Below are positions 19,001-29,100 of a stretch of DNA of 64,000 nt, piece by piece (within the stretch, counting starts at the first letter, position 1; every line of letters begins with the position of its first letter). The position numbers and the translations under genes were made by a program. Location: assembly GCA_039105265.1 (NCBI GenBank), contig JAPFFF010000071.1, forward strand, positions 295,704-359,703. Direction: 5' to 3'. The DNA comes from Tritrichomonas musculus (Eukaryota; Parabasalia; Tritrichomonadida; Tritrichomonadidae). The notes beneath the pieces are model-generated. The model was not told the DNA's origin and searched no databases. It saw only the letters and a program-made list of their open reading frames with translations.

Positions 19001-19210
19001 AATTGCATCTTTTAATATTTTGTTTTGTAAATAAATTCGCTGGGTGTTTTGCGTTAAATACTGGTTTGCTTTTAAATATTCTTTCTTCTCTTTTTCTAAT
19101 TCTGAAATTTTTTGCTTTAAATTTTCTACTTGTCGATTGTTTGGTAACATATCAGCTCGTTGCTTTGAAACAAGTAATTTTTTTGATGTTTTACATGGAA
19201 AACTTGACAT
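16010..19210 (-). CDS. Large disordered protein with N-terminal coiled coil and recurring P-x-S-x-L motif
   Basis: The 1066-residue protein begins with a Lys/Gln/Glu-rich, probably coiled-coil region (about 25-70 and 110-165) and a helical block to about 270. The remainder is acidic/basic low-complexity sequence with no recognised fold. In the C-terminal two thirds a short motif recurs about every 60-100 residues, each followed by a Ser/Glu/Asp-rich stretch: HPFSLLVRPERKR, MPCSIPVRTSRIRK, APCALLVNPNKSRQ, QPCSFLVCPGTRE, KPSSLLAHSTCPRKR, TPLSLLDGTHASEH, KPASLLDSTQKAQK. This looks like a series of short linear binding motifs. The 5' end is AT-rich and the rest GC-rich. Function unknown; a nuclear or cytoskeletal scaffold is possible from charge pattern only. 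The GC-rich plus-strand frames opposite are shadows. Confidence 0.7.
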   Translation of the reverse strand: MSSFPCKTSKKLLVSKQRADMLPNNRQVENLKQKISELEKEKKEYLKANQYLTQNTQRIYLQNKILKDAINERAVFYEQVLSKFFRSTRTLQTASDNNQKMSKIYQEYKSKVSSTQKSSKNSVFNEKIEKIDQELKNIQKNASDLIQKFYESEKKIFDYKILLYLYWKLIKINQVFTYEAKNFISANPCFFSDSRLGRLQRKIKKGNEIKKELSLLNFQDEMDTAKITLNAISKETDRFLSIYDQILLIDFKRCLMSEDDLCEFSAESKQGPRCIRKAEPKVPKAIDLDDEISELKRIVENDVFDYLNDPEREEDNRRIQSSLIPGRKNASCVPDESESDYSESEDTDGMLLDSEDENESEEEETLISRQPKKDNKLEQPKKNGHIKHHGKSEIIPKSEEAKSQSLSNENKSTRQSKERKGCKTKPEDKAADVEISIQSVQNTRPEQSEEPGTYQTATKKPKVTLIQNAEEGHHGPYLAHRQPKAAAQAPLPVKKPSSLLAHSTCPRKRPSAKASQNESNESEVGCDCQPEPAGSKSQTGLVQSAELGQPCSFLVCPGTREAFDESKVEFECLLNEQPSSDNYDATSSSDGAFISFSSGTHIKTSQSEPVRPLIRAPCALLVNPNKSRQLPLKKSIQKRATAPNYLNECVLEDLEEDFLPERATDKFCPSGDSLIPFKTPLSLLDGTHASEHAPELLSEELDEQLEEELEKEKITIQLSLLELYANSEEIEKEEPLKLTVKMPCSIPVRTSRIRKQLYTQNFLSEESDSPCEFVIEDIEDGQEGSESDPKADSCQHPFSLLVRPERKRHAIPFLSQKVSDEDDSAEEFVLTVPDGDAESLAKKAESRASEVNPAANAKKKPRASTYDPSVFRCQTTIFARYPLEIQKDDDRIPLRVTLKDIGLDGLDSCKIDKIRELQRLRQLKKEEQKKGKPRVAASAGDQRERNRRDAHQAPSSPAACKLGICDKASSPQRKERAACPRRKRTDQIGPCAALPESSPPSELKRDGSNQKPASLLDSTQKAQKIQAVKPNTPPKAGFKISKSNSGVADENNLNSLICRSPLIFND

Positions 19211-19756
19211 TTGATTTGATTATGTAAATTTTAGTTTGAATAATTTTTATTACGCTTTTCTAATTAAAAGTTATATCAAATTTGAATTATTCACGTTTGA
19301 AAATTGTATAATCTATTGAATTAAAATCGTTATTTTATATGAAAAAAATTTTCACACTTTATATAAATAAATAGTCATATCCTAATTTTAAACAGTTATT
19401 TGTGAAAATAAATTTCATTTTAATATATACATATTTATCATTGTTGTTGAATTAAAAAATATATTATCTAAAAATGAATAAAATTAACTTTTTATTTAAT
19501 CTGACAGCGACAACAATCTTCTTGAAATTCATGGAGCGAATTCTACTTAAGAAGAAACAAAGAACAACTTATCGTTATTCCTTCAATTTATCAGATACTT
19601 CACAAGCTTATCGAAGATACTTGTAAAAATATCATTTCGTGATGTTTTACAATGTATTCGATTTGTTGATTTAAGAGTGAAACAAAGCCATACATTTCTT
19701 GACTCATACATTCAAAGAGCTTTCATTGTTTTTATAAAGCTATCACTTAAACTATG
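19211..19756. other. AT-rich region leading into midasin copy A
   Basis: 19,211-19,490 is plain AT-rich sequence. 19,500-19,756 is somewhat less AT-rich and may be further decayed midasin sequence on the minus strand, but I could not match it to copy B. Confidence 0.45.
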
Positions 19757-20311
19757 TCAAGACATGATTCGTTTAGTTCCAGGCTTGAACTCAAAATCAA
19801 GAGACTCTTCCATCCATGACTCACCAATCATTCTCAAATTATTCTCAACCAATCCAATTGAACTCAACTTAATGAAGATGACAACTTTGATGAATTCTGA
19901 GACTTGATTTCTCGTCAATGTCAAAAACTCACAGAAAAACATGTTGAAAACTTTCCCAATCTCTTCTTCCATCGATTCCCTTCTCGTTTCAAGAATCAGT
20001 TTCCATGATTTCAATCTAATCTTCAACATCTTGTTCGCAAGATTCACGATCTTTGTGCTGCCATTCTCGAATGAATGACATCAACGTTTCGAGGTCATCA
20101 AGGAAGTTGATCAGCGGTGCGTCGATTTCCTGCCCAAGAATCGCATCTGACTTCGCATTTTGCCGAGGAGTGTCGCGGTTGGGAAATCCCACAACGAATC
20201 AACAGTCTTCAGAACTGTTCGGGCAATTCTTAGCAACTCTCCAATGCCTTCAACTGACAATTTCTGATAAATCTTATTTTGGATGCCGCCTTCGCTGCCG
20301 TCAATGAACAA
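19757..20311 (-). pseudogene. MDN1: Inverted midasin (MDN1) fragment, copy A
   Basis: The reverse complement of this stretch matches the plus-strand sequence at 26,187-26,515 closely (for example gaaatcgacgcaccg-tgat, cgagaatggcagcacaaaga, and agaatcgatggaagaagaga). It encodes the region before midasin's acidic domain: 'NFLDDLETLMSFIREWQHKD', 'LKIRLKSWKLILETRRESME', then 'SPIGLVENNLRMI' in copy B. It also extends further 5' than copy B ('KLSVEGIGELLRIARTVLKT'). The block is opposite in orientation to the rest of copy A, so an inversion split the gene. Reading frames are interrupted. Midasin is a giant AAA ATPase of pre-60S ribosome maturation; only a fragment is here. Confidence 0.75.
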
Positions 20312-20317
20312 CGATAG

Positions 20318-22032
20318 ATGGCAAAGGAAAGATTGAGAACATAGCGAGCAATGCTAACTCATACACGAAACTTGAACAGGTTCCAATTGAAAATGTGATC
20401 AATGAACTGTTCGGAGTAGTGTACTATTTGAAGGACAATTATGTTCACTGCAGCATTGCACAATTCGTTGACAAATCGATCGATAGACAGAAGTGATGCT
20501 GCCGGTGGAATGAGAATCCAGAGGAGATGAAACTTGAGCAAGATGAAGATCGAATGCTGAATGGTTCACCAGAAGATGAAGAAGAAGAAAACAAAGAAGA
20601 CGATAGAATAACAATCGAAGAAGATGTTGGAGGAGAAATGCGAGACATAGAAGACGAGCCAGATGAGAATCTTGGACTTGTTGCGCCAGACAAGTCGAAC
20701 AAAGAAGAACAAGAAGGCAAGACAGATGAAAACAAAGGAGCCACTGGAGGAGGAGAACAAGAAGAAATTGGAGAAGGCAAGGAAGATGAAAACAATCAAG
20801 GAGGCATGAACGATAAAGATGAAGAGCAAGAAGAACTGAAGAGCATTAAAAAAGAGCTTCAAATAGTTCAGCGTAAGATATTGAAAGGCCAAAATTTGAA
20901 GGAAGGCGGAGATGACAAAGCGGATGAAGGAATCATTCTCCCAGCGGAAGAAGCAGAAGACCATGGCAAGCAAGAAGAGCAGAAAGAAGATGAATCCGAG
21001 AAAGACCAAGAAGAGAATGCAGAGCAGGACGGACAAGGCGAGCAAGCAGAAGAAGCAGAAGAAGCAAAGAGATACAATAAATCAGAAGAAGACACAGGAA
21101 TAGCACACGTTGACTTTGAATGTCTGATAGATCAAAATGACATTGAACAAGAAAGAGCAGGAAAAGATGAATCAGATTTTAATAAGAATGAAAAGAAAGC
21201 GAACATTTCAGAATCGAGCCGCCGGAAATGGGAGGATATCTTGGTACTGACGCGCGAGAGTGCAGCAGACTTATGCGAGCAGCTGCGTCTCGTTCTTGAA
21301 GCGACAGTTGCAGCGAAGATGCGAGGCGACTTTCGCGCAGGGAAGCGACTGAACATGCGAAAGATCATCCCGTTCATCGCGTCCGGCTTCCGAAAGGACA
21401 AGATTTGGATGCGCCGAGTTGAGCCAGACCAGCGGAACTGCCAGGTGCTCCTCGCAGTCGACGACTCGCTGTCGATGCGGGACAACACGGGCGAAATGGC
21501 TCTCGAGAGCATCGCGCTGATCACGCAGGCGCTGGCGCTTTTGGGCATCGGCGAGCTCTGCGTGGCGAAGTTTGGAGAGTCGACCGAGATTGTCCACCCG
21601 CTCGGCGGGCAGTGGAGCGACGAAAGCGGCGGGAATCTGATTGAGTCGTTCGATTTCAGCGAGGAGCACACGAACTACGACGAGCTGCTTGCGGCATCGA
21701 TTTCCTGCCTCCCGGCGGTGCAGAAAGGCGGGAGCGCGCAGCTGCTGTTCATCACCAGCGACGCGGCGCAGACGAGCAGGAAGGAAGACGCGACGAGGCT
21801 CGTGATCGGCGCGCAGCTGAAGAGTCTCGTCGTCGTCTTCGCGCTGATCGACTCGCAGGACGCGGAGAGGCGCCGATCGGTCCTCGAGACATTCTCGCTG
21901 ACGCCGAGCGGGAAGCTGTCGCACTTCCTCGACGAGTTCCCGTTCTACGTCTTGATCAAGGATCCAAGGAAACTGCCAGAGAGGCTCGCTGACGCACTAC
22001 GGCAGTGGTTTGAACTTGCTAACAACCAATGA
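20318..22032 (+). pseudogene. MDN1: Midasin C-terminus copy A: acidic region plus MIDAS VWA domain
   Basis: 20,318-20,495 matches copy B at about 27,306-27,470 ('SYTKLEQVPIENVINELFG'). About 660 bp present in copy B are then missing and a 501-codon ORF follows (20,527-22,032). Its first 230 residues are Asp/Glu/Gln-rich, the midasin acidic linker. Then comes the conserved block 'LCEQLRLVLEATVAAKMRGD', 'AGKRLNMRKIIPFIASGFRK' and a MIDAS site DDSLSMRDN inside 'QVLLAVDDSLSMRDN', the metal site which in Rea1/MDN1 grips UBL domains of assembly factors Rsa4 and Ytm1. Full-length midasin is near 5000 residues with six AAA modules, so this is a 3' fragment. The MIDAS part is GC-rich, the acidic part less so. 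Transcription from an internal ATG (20,527) is possible but not shown. Confidence 0.8.
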
Positions 22033-22391
22033 CCAAGCATCTTGTTCTATTTTTACATGCTATATTATTTTTTTTTAAATTATAAAATTAAGAATGAATT
22101 AAAATTAATGATGCCATTTTATTATTTTGTTTTATTAAAAAGAGATATATTAAAAAATTAAATTGAATGAGTATGTACGATAACAACTTTTTCAGAAGAC
22201 ACTATTCAAAAAGTTTCAAAAATGACACATCACATTTTTTGGTGGATTCGATATCTCCAAAGATAGAAAACAATAATGGCCAGTTTTCGTTTCTCATATT
22301 TGAAGACTTCAATCAATGAATTTAAATAAAATAAAAAAAAAAGCTATATAAAAGATTAAAAAATTAATTTATTAAAAATTCCATTATCGAA
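22033..22391. other. Shared 3' flank of midasin copy A
   Basis: From the midasin stop to about 22,296 the sequence is nearly the same as 29,758-30,029 after copy B (ctatattattttttttaaat, ggtggattcgatatct, aatggccagttttcgtttct). The duplication therefore includes the 3' flank, ending just before the convergent kinase genes. Confidence 0.8.
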
Positions 22392-23696
22392 TTAATGGAG
22401 AGAAGGTAATTTGGAAGCAGTTTTGGTTGGTTTGTTGGGAATTTGAGGAATCTTTGTTTTGTGCTGTTTAACAAATGCTTCAACGTTTTTGATTTCAGTC
22501 TTATTTAATTGAATCAAATTGTAGTGATTTCTTTCCATGCTATCAAGAATAACTTCGAAGCTTGGTCGATCTTTACTTTCAAAGTTCCAGCAGGCATTGA
22601 TCAGTTTCTTTGAGAAGTCGGTGAATGAAGAAGGAAGTTCCGCTTTCTTGCCTTTGAACATGTCACTCAGCCTGATTTCTGGAAGTTCTCCACCACTCAG
22701 AATGAAGAAGACAACAACTCCAAATGAGTAAACGTCAACTTTTTCATCGTAATATTTTGCTCTATCAATGATTTCTGGTGCCATGAACATTAGACTTCCA
22801 GAGCCACGCGTAATCGTTTGTTCTTCAATCGTCATGATTTTAGAGATACCAAAATCACAGATCTTCACTCTTCCATCGCTTCCAATCAGAATGTTCGTCG
22901 GTTTCAAGTCACGATGAATGATCTTCTTGCTGTGAATGTATTTCATCACTTCCGCAATCTGGTAGATGATTTCAGCAACTTCTTCTTTCGAGAAGACTCT
23001 GTCTTCAATCGCCTTTTGCAAGTTGCTCGGGCAGTATTCCAGAAGGATGCTCGGCGGGATGTTTTTGTTGCTCATGAAAATTCCAATCGCGTCAACAACG
23101 TTCGGGTGGTCAAGCATGTTGATGATTTCATATTCTTGGATGAAATTTTGAAGATTTTTGAAGTTTGACTTGTTGAGAATCATCTGCTTCAGAGCATAAA
23201 TCTGCTTCATCGCAACTTTCATCACTTTGCCACCACCACCCGAACCAAGTTCTTCAAGTTCTTCAAGTTTTTCAAGTTCTTCTTCTCCAAGAATTCGGAT
23301 GCTGGATCCATCATTTCCCTGTTTGCCGCCTGGACCGTTTCTCTGCTCATTCGATGTGCGATCTTTCTCTTTCAGTTTGCAATTTTCTTTCTTCAGTTCT
23401 GCTGCTTCTTCTTGAAGTTGACGTTTTTCTTTCTCAAGATCATTCATTTTGTCTTTCAGTTCAACATTTTCTTTGGCCAGTTCTGCATTCTTCTTTTCTA
23501 GTCGTTTGATTTCTTCTTCCTGTTCACGATTCTTGATGACCAGTGAGTCTTTTTCTTGTTCCGCTGGCTGAAATTTGCTTGCTTTTGGATTCTTCGTTTT
23601 TGTTTTGCTTGTTTTGATCGGTCCTTTAGTTAGAAGGTCAACAATTTCTGGATGATTTCTTTCTCTTGCAATGTCAATGGCAGCTTTGTGAATACT
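22392..23696 (-). CDS. Ankyrin-kinase gene copy A, kinase part
   Basis: The frame is open from 23,696 to the stop at 22,392. The first ATG is at 23,447 (351 residues), but the frame before it encodes an ankyrin-like end (HKAAIDIARERNHPEIVDLL) and a coiled coil ('IKRLEKKNAELAKENVELKD'), so the true protein was longer. The kinase domain has a glycine loop (GSGGGGKV), ALKQM lysine, IIHRDLKPTN (Asp180 from 23,447), CDFGISK, FMAPEI, VDVYSFGVVV and DRPSF. All catalytic motifs are intact, of the TKL-like trichomonad type. The upstream ankyrin part is broken into a 188-bp array in shifted frame, so either a short kinase is made from 23,447 or the gene is dead. It lies convergent to midasin copy A, as copy B does. 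Confidence 0.7.
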   Translation of the reverse strand, partial: SIHKAAIDIARERNHPEIVDLLTKGPIKTSKTKTKNPKASKFQPAEQEKDSLVIKNREQEEEIKRLEKKNAELAKENVELKDKMNDLEKEKRQLQEEAAELKKENCKLKEKDRTSNEQRNGPGGKQGNDGSSIRILGEEELEKLEELEELGSGGGGKVMKVAMKQIYALKQMILNKSNFKNLQNFIQEYEIINMLDHPNVVDAIGIFMSNKNIPPSILLEYCPSNLQKAIEDRVFSKEEVAEIIYQIAEVMKYIHSKKIIHRDLKPTNILIGSDGRVKICDFGISKIMTIEEQTITRGSGSLMFMAPEIIDRAKYYDEKVDVYSFGVVVFFILSGGELPEIRLSDMFKGKKAELPSSFTDFSKKLINACWNFESKDRPSFEVILDSMERNHYNLIQLNKTEIKNVEAFVKQHKTKIPQIPNKPTKTASKLPSLH

Positions 23697-23699
23697 TTA

Positions 23700-25455
23700 T
23701 TTCAAAATTCCATAAATCATTCAATTTTTCAATCCAATGAAAAAAGTTAGATTTGAATTTCATGAATGTTTTTGATTTAAAATGTCTTGAATGTTGATAT
23801 CAATGCCTTCTTGCCTTATTAATAGTTCAACAATTTCTTTATGGCCTTCTCTTGCAGCACGAATCAACGCCGTATTATTAAATGTTCGAGTTAAATTCCA
23901 TAAATCATTCAATTTTTCAATCCAATGAAAAAAGTTAGATTTGAATTTTGTGAATGTTTTTGATTTAAAATGTCTTGAATGTTGATATCAATGCCTTCTT
24001 GCCTTATTAATAGTTCAACAATTTCTTTATGGCCTCTTATTGCAGCCCAAATCAACGCCGTTCTATTAAATGTTCGAGTTAAATTCCATAAATCATTCAA
24101 TTTTTCAATATAATCAAAAAAGTTAGATTTGAATTTCATGAATGTTTATGATTTAAAATGCCTTGAATGTTGATATCAATGCCTTCTTGCCTTATTAATA
24201 GTTCAACAATTTCTTTATGGCCTCTTATTGCAGCACAAATCAACGCCGTATCATTAAATGTTCGAGTTAAATTCCATAAATCATTCAATTTTTCAATCCA
24301 ATGAAAAAAGTTAGATTTGAATTTTGTGAATGTTTTTGATTTAAAATGTCTTGAATGTTGATATCAATGCCTTCTTGCCTTATTAATAGTTCAACAATTT
24401 CTTTATGGCCTCTTATTGCAGCACAAATCAACGCCGTATTATTAAATGTTCGAGTTAAATTCCATAAATCATTCAATTTTTCAATATAATCAAAAAAGTT
24501 AGATTTGAATTTCATGAATGTTTTTGATTTAAAATGCCTTGAATGTTGATATCAATGCCTTCTTGCCTTATTAATAGTTCAACAATTTCTTTATGGCCTC
24601 TTATTGCAGCAAAAATCAACGCCGTATCATTAAATGTTCGAGTTAAATTCCATAAATCATTCAATTTTTCAATCCAATGAAAAAAGTTAGATTTGAATTT
24701 TATGAATGTTTTTGATTTAAAATGTCTTGAATGTTGATATCAATGCCTTCTTGCCTTATTAATAGTTCAACAATTTCTTTATGGCCTTCTCTTGCAGCAC
24801 GAATCAACGCCGTATTATTAAATGTTCGAGTTAAATTCCATAAATAATTCAATTTTTCAATACCATGAAAAAAGTTAGATTTGAATTTCATGAATGTTTT
24901 TGATTTAAAATGTCTTGAATGTTGATATCAATGCCTTCTTGCCTTATTAATAGTTCAACAATTTCTTTATGGCCTTCTCTTGCAGCACGAATCAACGCCG
25001 TATTATTAAATGTTCGAGTTAAATTCCATAAATCATTCAATTTTTCAATACCATGAAAAAAGTTAGATTTGAATTTCATGAATGTTTTTGATTTAAAATG
25101 CCTTGAATGTTGATATCAATGCCTTCTTGCCTTATTAATAGTTCAACAATTTCTTTATGGCCTTCTCTTGCAGCACAAATCAACGCCGTATTATTAAATG
25201 TTCGAGTTAAATTCCATAAATAATTCAATTTTTCAATCCAATGAAAAAAGTTAGATTTGAATTTTGTGAATGTTTTTGATTTAAAATGTCTTGAATGTTG
25301 ATATCAATGCCTTCTTGCCTTATTAATAGTTCAACAATTTCTTTATGGCCTTCTCTTGCAGCCCAAATCAACGCCGTTCTATTAAATGTTCGAGTTAAAT
25401 TCCATAAATCATTCAATTTTTCAATATCATGAAAAAAGTTAGATTTGAATTTCAT
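23700..25455 (-). repeat. 188-bp ankyrin-derived tandem array, copy A (about 9-10 units)
   Basis: Units end at 23,951, 24,139, 24,327, 24,515, 24,703, 24,891, 25,079, 25,267 and 25,455, exactly 188 bp apart with no indel seen. On the minus strand each unit encodes about 62 codons: a spacer (KFKSNFFHWIEKLNDLWNLT) and one ankyrin repeat (NNTALIRAAREGHKEIVELL, then IRQEGIDINIQDILNQK). As 188 is one base short of 63 codons, the frame changes at every unit. Differences between units fall mainly in the ALI-x-AA-xx-GH stretch, the variable surface of ankyrin repeats, and in one codon of the spacer. Confidence 0.9.
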
Positions 25456-25574
25456 GAATGTTTATGATTTAAAATGTCTTGAATGTTGATACCAATTTTC
25501 TTGCTTGAGAGAAGTCGTCGAACTTTTTCAAGATTTCCGTTCTTTGATGCTTCCAAAAATTCTTTGTTACTCAT
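25456..25574 (-). pseudogene. N-terminal fragment of ankyrin-kinase gene A
   Basis: An ATG at 25,572-25,574 opens MSNKEFLEASKNGNLEKVRR, LLSSKK, then GINIQDILN, the standard start of trichomonad ankyrin proteins, and stops after 41 codons where the 188-bp array begins in another frame. It marks the original 5' end of the ankyrin-kinase gene whose kinase part lies at 22,392-23,696. Confidence 0.7.
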
Positions 25575-26186
25575 AATTTTTAATTGCTTAAAAAAAAGTA
25601 AAAATATTTTGAGAAGAAATAAACGATGCTTTGAAATTTAAAAGAACAAAAAAAATTTTATCTCAATTTCTTTAATCAATTAAATTAAAGTTATCTTCAA
25701 AAATAAATGATATTTATTATGAAAAATATGTTTTTGGATATTAGATTAATGATTTAATTCAAATTAATACTTAAATTTATTATTTAGTTTATCAATATAA
25801 AAAAAAAAAAAGATAATTATAATTATAAGCTTACTATTTTGATATCTATTGTCATTTTTGGCATTTTTTATAACTCTGATAATCGATTTTAAAATTTTAT
25901 CGATTTGAAATTTTAATTGATGAATTCTTAATGAAATAAACAATTATCTTCAAAATGATAAAATTTCAACCGATTGTTACTTTATAAGATCTTAAATATT
26001 ACAATTTTGCATTCATTGAAAATGATAAAATCAATAAAGAATTATTTTATCATTTATGTCAATATGATTACGTTCCATTTATCATGGAATTAATTTTCAA
26101 TTGAAAATATTGATATTGATATCAATAAATACTATAAAACGAATGATGATGATGATGAACAAAAGACTGCATTATAACAAGAAATC
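25575..26186. other. AT-rich spacer between duplication copies
   Basis: No gene seen. It separates the divergent 5' ends of ankyrin-kinase A and midasin copy B. A short (gat)n run lies near 26,143-26,158. Confidence 0.6.
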
Positions 26187-29100
26187 GACGCACCGTTGAT
26201 CAACTTCCTTGATGGACTCGAAACGATGATGTCACTCATTCGAGAATGGCAGCACAAAGATCGAGATTTTGGAGAGATTCTTCATGCGATGGTGAATCTT
26301 GCGAACAAGCTGCTGAAGATGAGATTGGAATCATGGAAATTGATATTTGAGACGAGAAGAGAATCGATGGAAGAAGAGATTGGCAAAGATTTCTACATGT
26401 TTTTCTGTGAGCTTTTGACATTGACGATAGATCAAGTCCCAGAATTCTTCAACAAAGTTGTCAACTTCATTGAGCTGAGTCCGATTGGATTGGTTGAGAA
26501 TAATCTGAGAATGATTGAAGCATTTGGAATTTATTCACTTCGATTTGAAGTTGGCAAAATTGTTTATTCCGTGCTGAATGTTGTCTACAAATATCGCCGA
26601 TTTGTCCCGTAAATTGATAAGTACATCAAGAGCGAGTTAACAGAACTTGAGAAGAAGATGAAAGAATATGTTGACCTTCAAAAATGGGACATCGATTCAG
26701 ACAAGAAACACTTCATTCGAATTGACAAAGTTAAAGTTCAACTGAACAAATATTGCCAGCAGCATCTTTCAGTTCTTCAGCTTCAATTCAAGCAACTGAA
26801 GGAACAGTTTGCGATGCAAATAGCGAATGAAAGTGACGTTCCATTTATCAACGACACAAATAACGAAGAGTTGAACGATAAGATCAAAGAAATCTTTGGA
26901 AGCGAAGAACCACTACGTTCACGCGTTTATGAAGCACGTCGTTATATCAACACCGAAATGGACATTACTTCATCGAACAACGAGAAGCGATCACAATTTG
27001 CAGAATCGTCATTCTTCTTGTTTGCGAACAAGCCACTTTACGGGAAAGAATTTCAGAAGCACAACGCACTCTATGGAGAAGCACTCGTTCTTTTGGAAGA
27101 AATCAAGACTTTATCGAGGAGTCCGCATGAAGAATTGAGTGAAGAATCAGAAGACATCTTTGGTATTGCCGAGAACTTAATTATTCGAGCGAATGAAGAA
27201 CGTTCAGAATTGTTTGTTGAACCTTTTATTGAGCGTGATGACATTAAATTTTTCGTGAAACAAGTTGTAGACATTCTTGAGTCATTTGTTGATCTTGACA
27301 CGACGGATGACAAAGGAAAGATAGAGAACATTGTGAACAAAGTTAATTCATACACGAAACTTGAACAAGTTCCAATTGAAGATGTGATCAATGAACTGTT
27401 CGGAATAGTGAACTATTTGAAGGACAATTATGTTCACTACAGCATTGCACGATTCATTGACAAATCGATCAAAATGATTCGTACGATAAATAACGTTTCT
27501 CTTCCGACGAGAAACAAAAGTGTCTTTGAAAACAAAGACGAAAGGGCATTTGTCATTCATGAGATTCATTGTTGCCACATTCAAAGTGTTCATTGTTGCA
27601 TTGAAAGACGGCTATGGTGATAAAAAGGACGAAGAAGACGAAGACAACAAACCGCAGGAAGTTGAAGGACAGGACGGAACTGGACTTGGAGAAGGGAAAG
27701 GTCAAGATGACATTACGAATGAAATAGAAGATGAAGACCAGTTGATTGGAGACAATGTGAACACGAATGAAGATCAACAACAAGAAGAAGACGTTGAGAA
27801 AGAAGGAGGCTTTGAAGTTGAACCCGAATTCAATGGAGCAGCGGACGTATCAGCAACAGAGGAAGAGGAGCAAATGGATGATGAAATGGGCGATGCAGAC
27901 ACAGATGAAGCGATGGACAGTCGAAAAGCAGAAGATGATTCTAAAGAAGCAGACAAAGAAGCAGATCTTGATGAAGAACTGAACAAAGACAGCAAAGAAG
28001 AACAAGAAATGCAGAAAGAAGAAGATAACGAAGATGAAACAGGAGAAGAAAACAATGATAACGAAGAAGACAAAAAGCAAAACAAAGAAAATGAAGAGAT
28101 GAATCTTGACGAACAAGAAGAAAGCAACTTTGAAAGTGATGCTGGCCAGTGGAATGAGAATCCAGAGGAGATGAAACTTGAGCAAGATGAAGATCGAATG
28201 CTGAATGGTTCACCAGAAGATAATGAAGAAGAAGAAAACAAAGAAGACGAAGGAATAACGATTGAAGAAGATGTTGGAGAAGAAATGCCGCCAGACATTG
28301 AAGACGAGCCAGATGAGATGCTTGGACTTGTTGCGCCAGACAAGTCGAACAAAGAGGAACAAGATGACAAGACAGATGAGAACAAAGAAGTGACAGGAGA
28401 AGGAGAACAAGAAGAAATCGGAGATGGCAAAGAAGGAGATGGCCAAGAAGATGAAAACAATCAAGGAGGCACGAACGATAAAGAAGAAGAAGAAGAGAAA
28501 GATGAAGAGCAAGAAGAACTGAAGAACATTGAAAAAGAGCTTCAAATAGTTCAGCGTAAGATATTGAAAGGCCAAAATTTGAAGGAAGGCGGAGATGGAG
28601 GAGAGAGAGATGACGAAGCGGATGAAGGAATCATTCTCCAAGCAGAAGAAGCAGAAGACCATGACAAGCAAGAAGAGCAGAAAGAAGATGAATCCGAGAA
28701 AGACCAAGAAGAGAATGCAGAGCAGGACGGACGAGGCGAGCAAGCAGAAGAAGCAAAGAGAGAGAATAAATCAGAAGAAGAAGAAAAAGAATCAGAAGAA
28801 GACACAGGAATAACACACGTTGACTTTGAAGGCCTTTTAGATCAAAAGGACATTGAACAAGAAAGAGCAGGAAAAGATGAATCTAATAAGAAGGAATCCG
28901 ACTTTAAGAAGATTGAAAGCAAAGCAAACATTTCAGAATCGAGCCGCCGGAAATGGGAGGATATCTTGGCACTGACGCGCGAGAGTGCAGCAGACTTATG
29001 CGAGCAGCTGCGTCTCGTTCTTGAAGCGACAGTTGCAGCGAAGATGCGAGGCGACTTTCGCGCAGGGAAGCGACTGAACATGCGAAAGATCATCCCGTTC

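Noticed and set aside
23700-25455. Regular repeat array resembling a CRISPR or a set of ten small genes
   Set aside because: Units are directly joined without unique spacers and encode ankyrin repeats; the organism is eukaryotic. The short frames are pieces of one former gene.
23700-25455. A spliceosomal intron in each 188-bp unit that would restore the frame
   Set aside because: No GT...AG pair resembling trichomonad splice sites fits between the ILNQK end and the next ankyrin start; the interval on the minus strand has no suitable GT.
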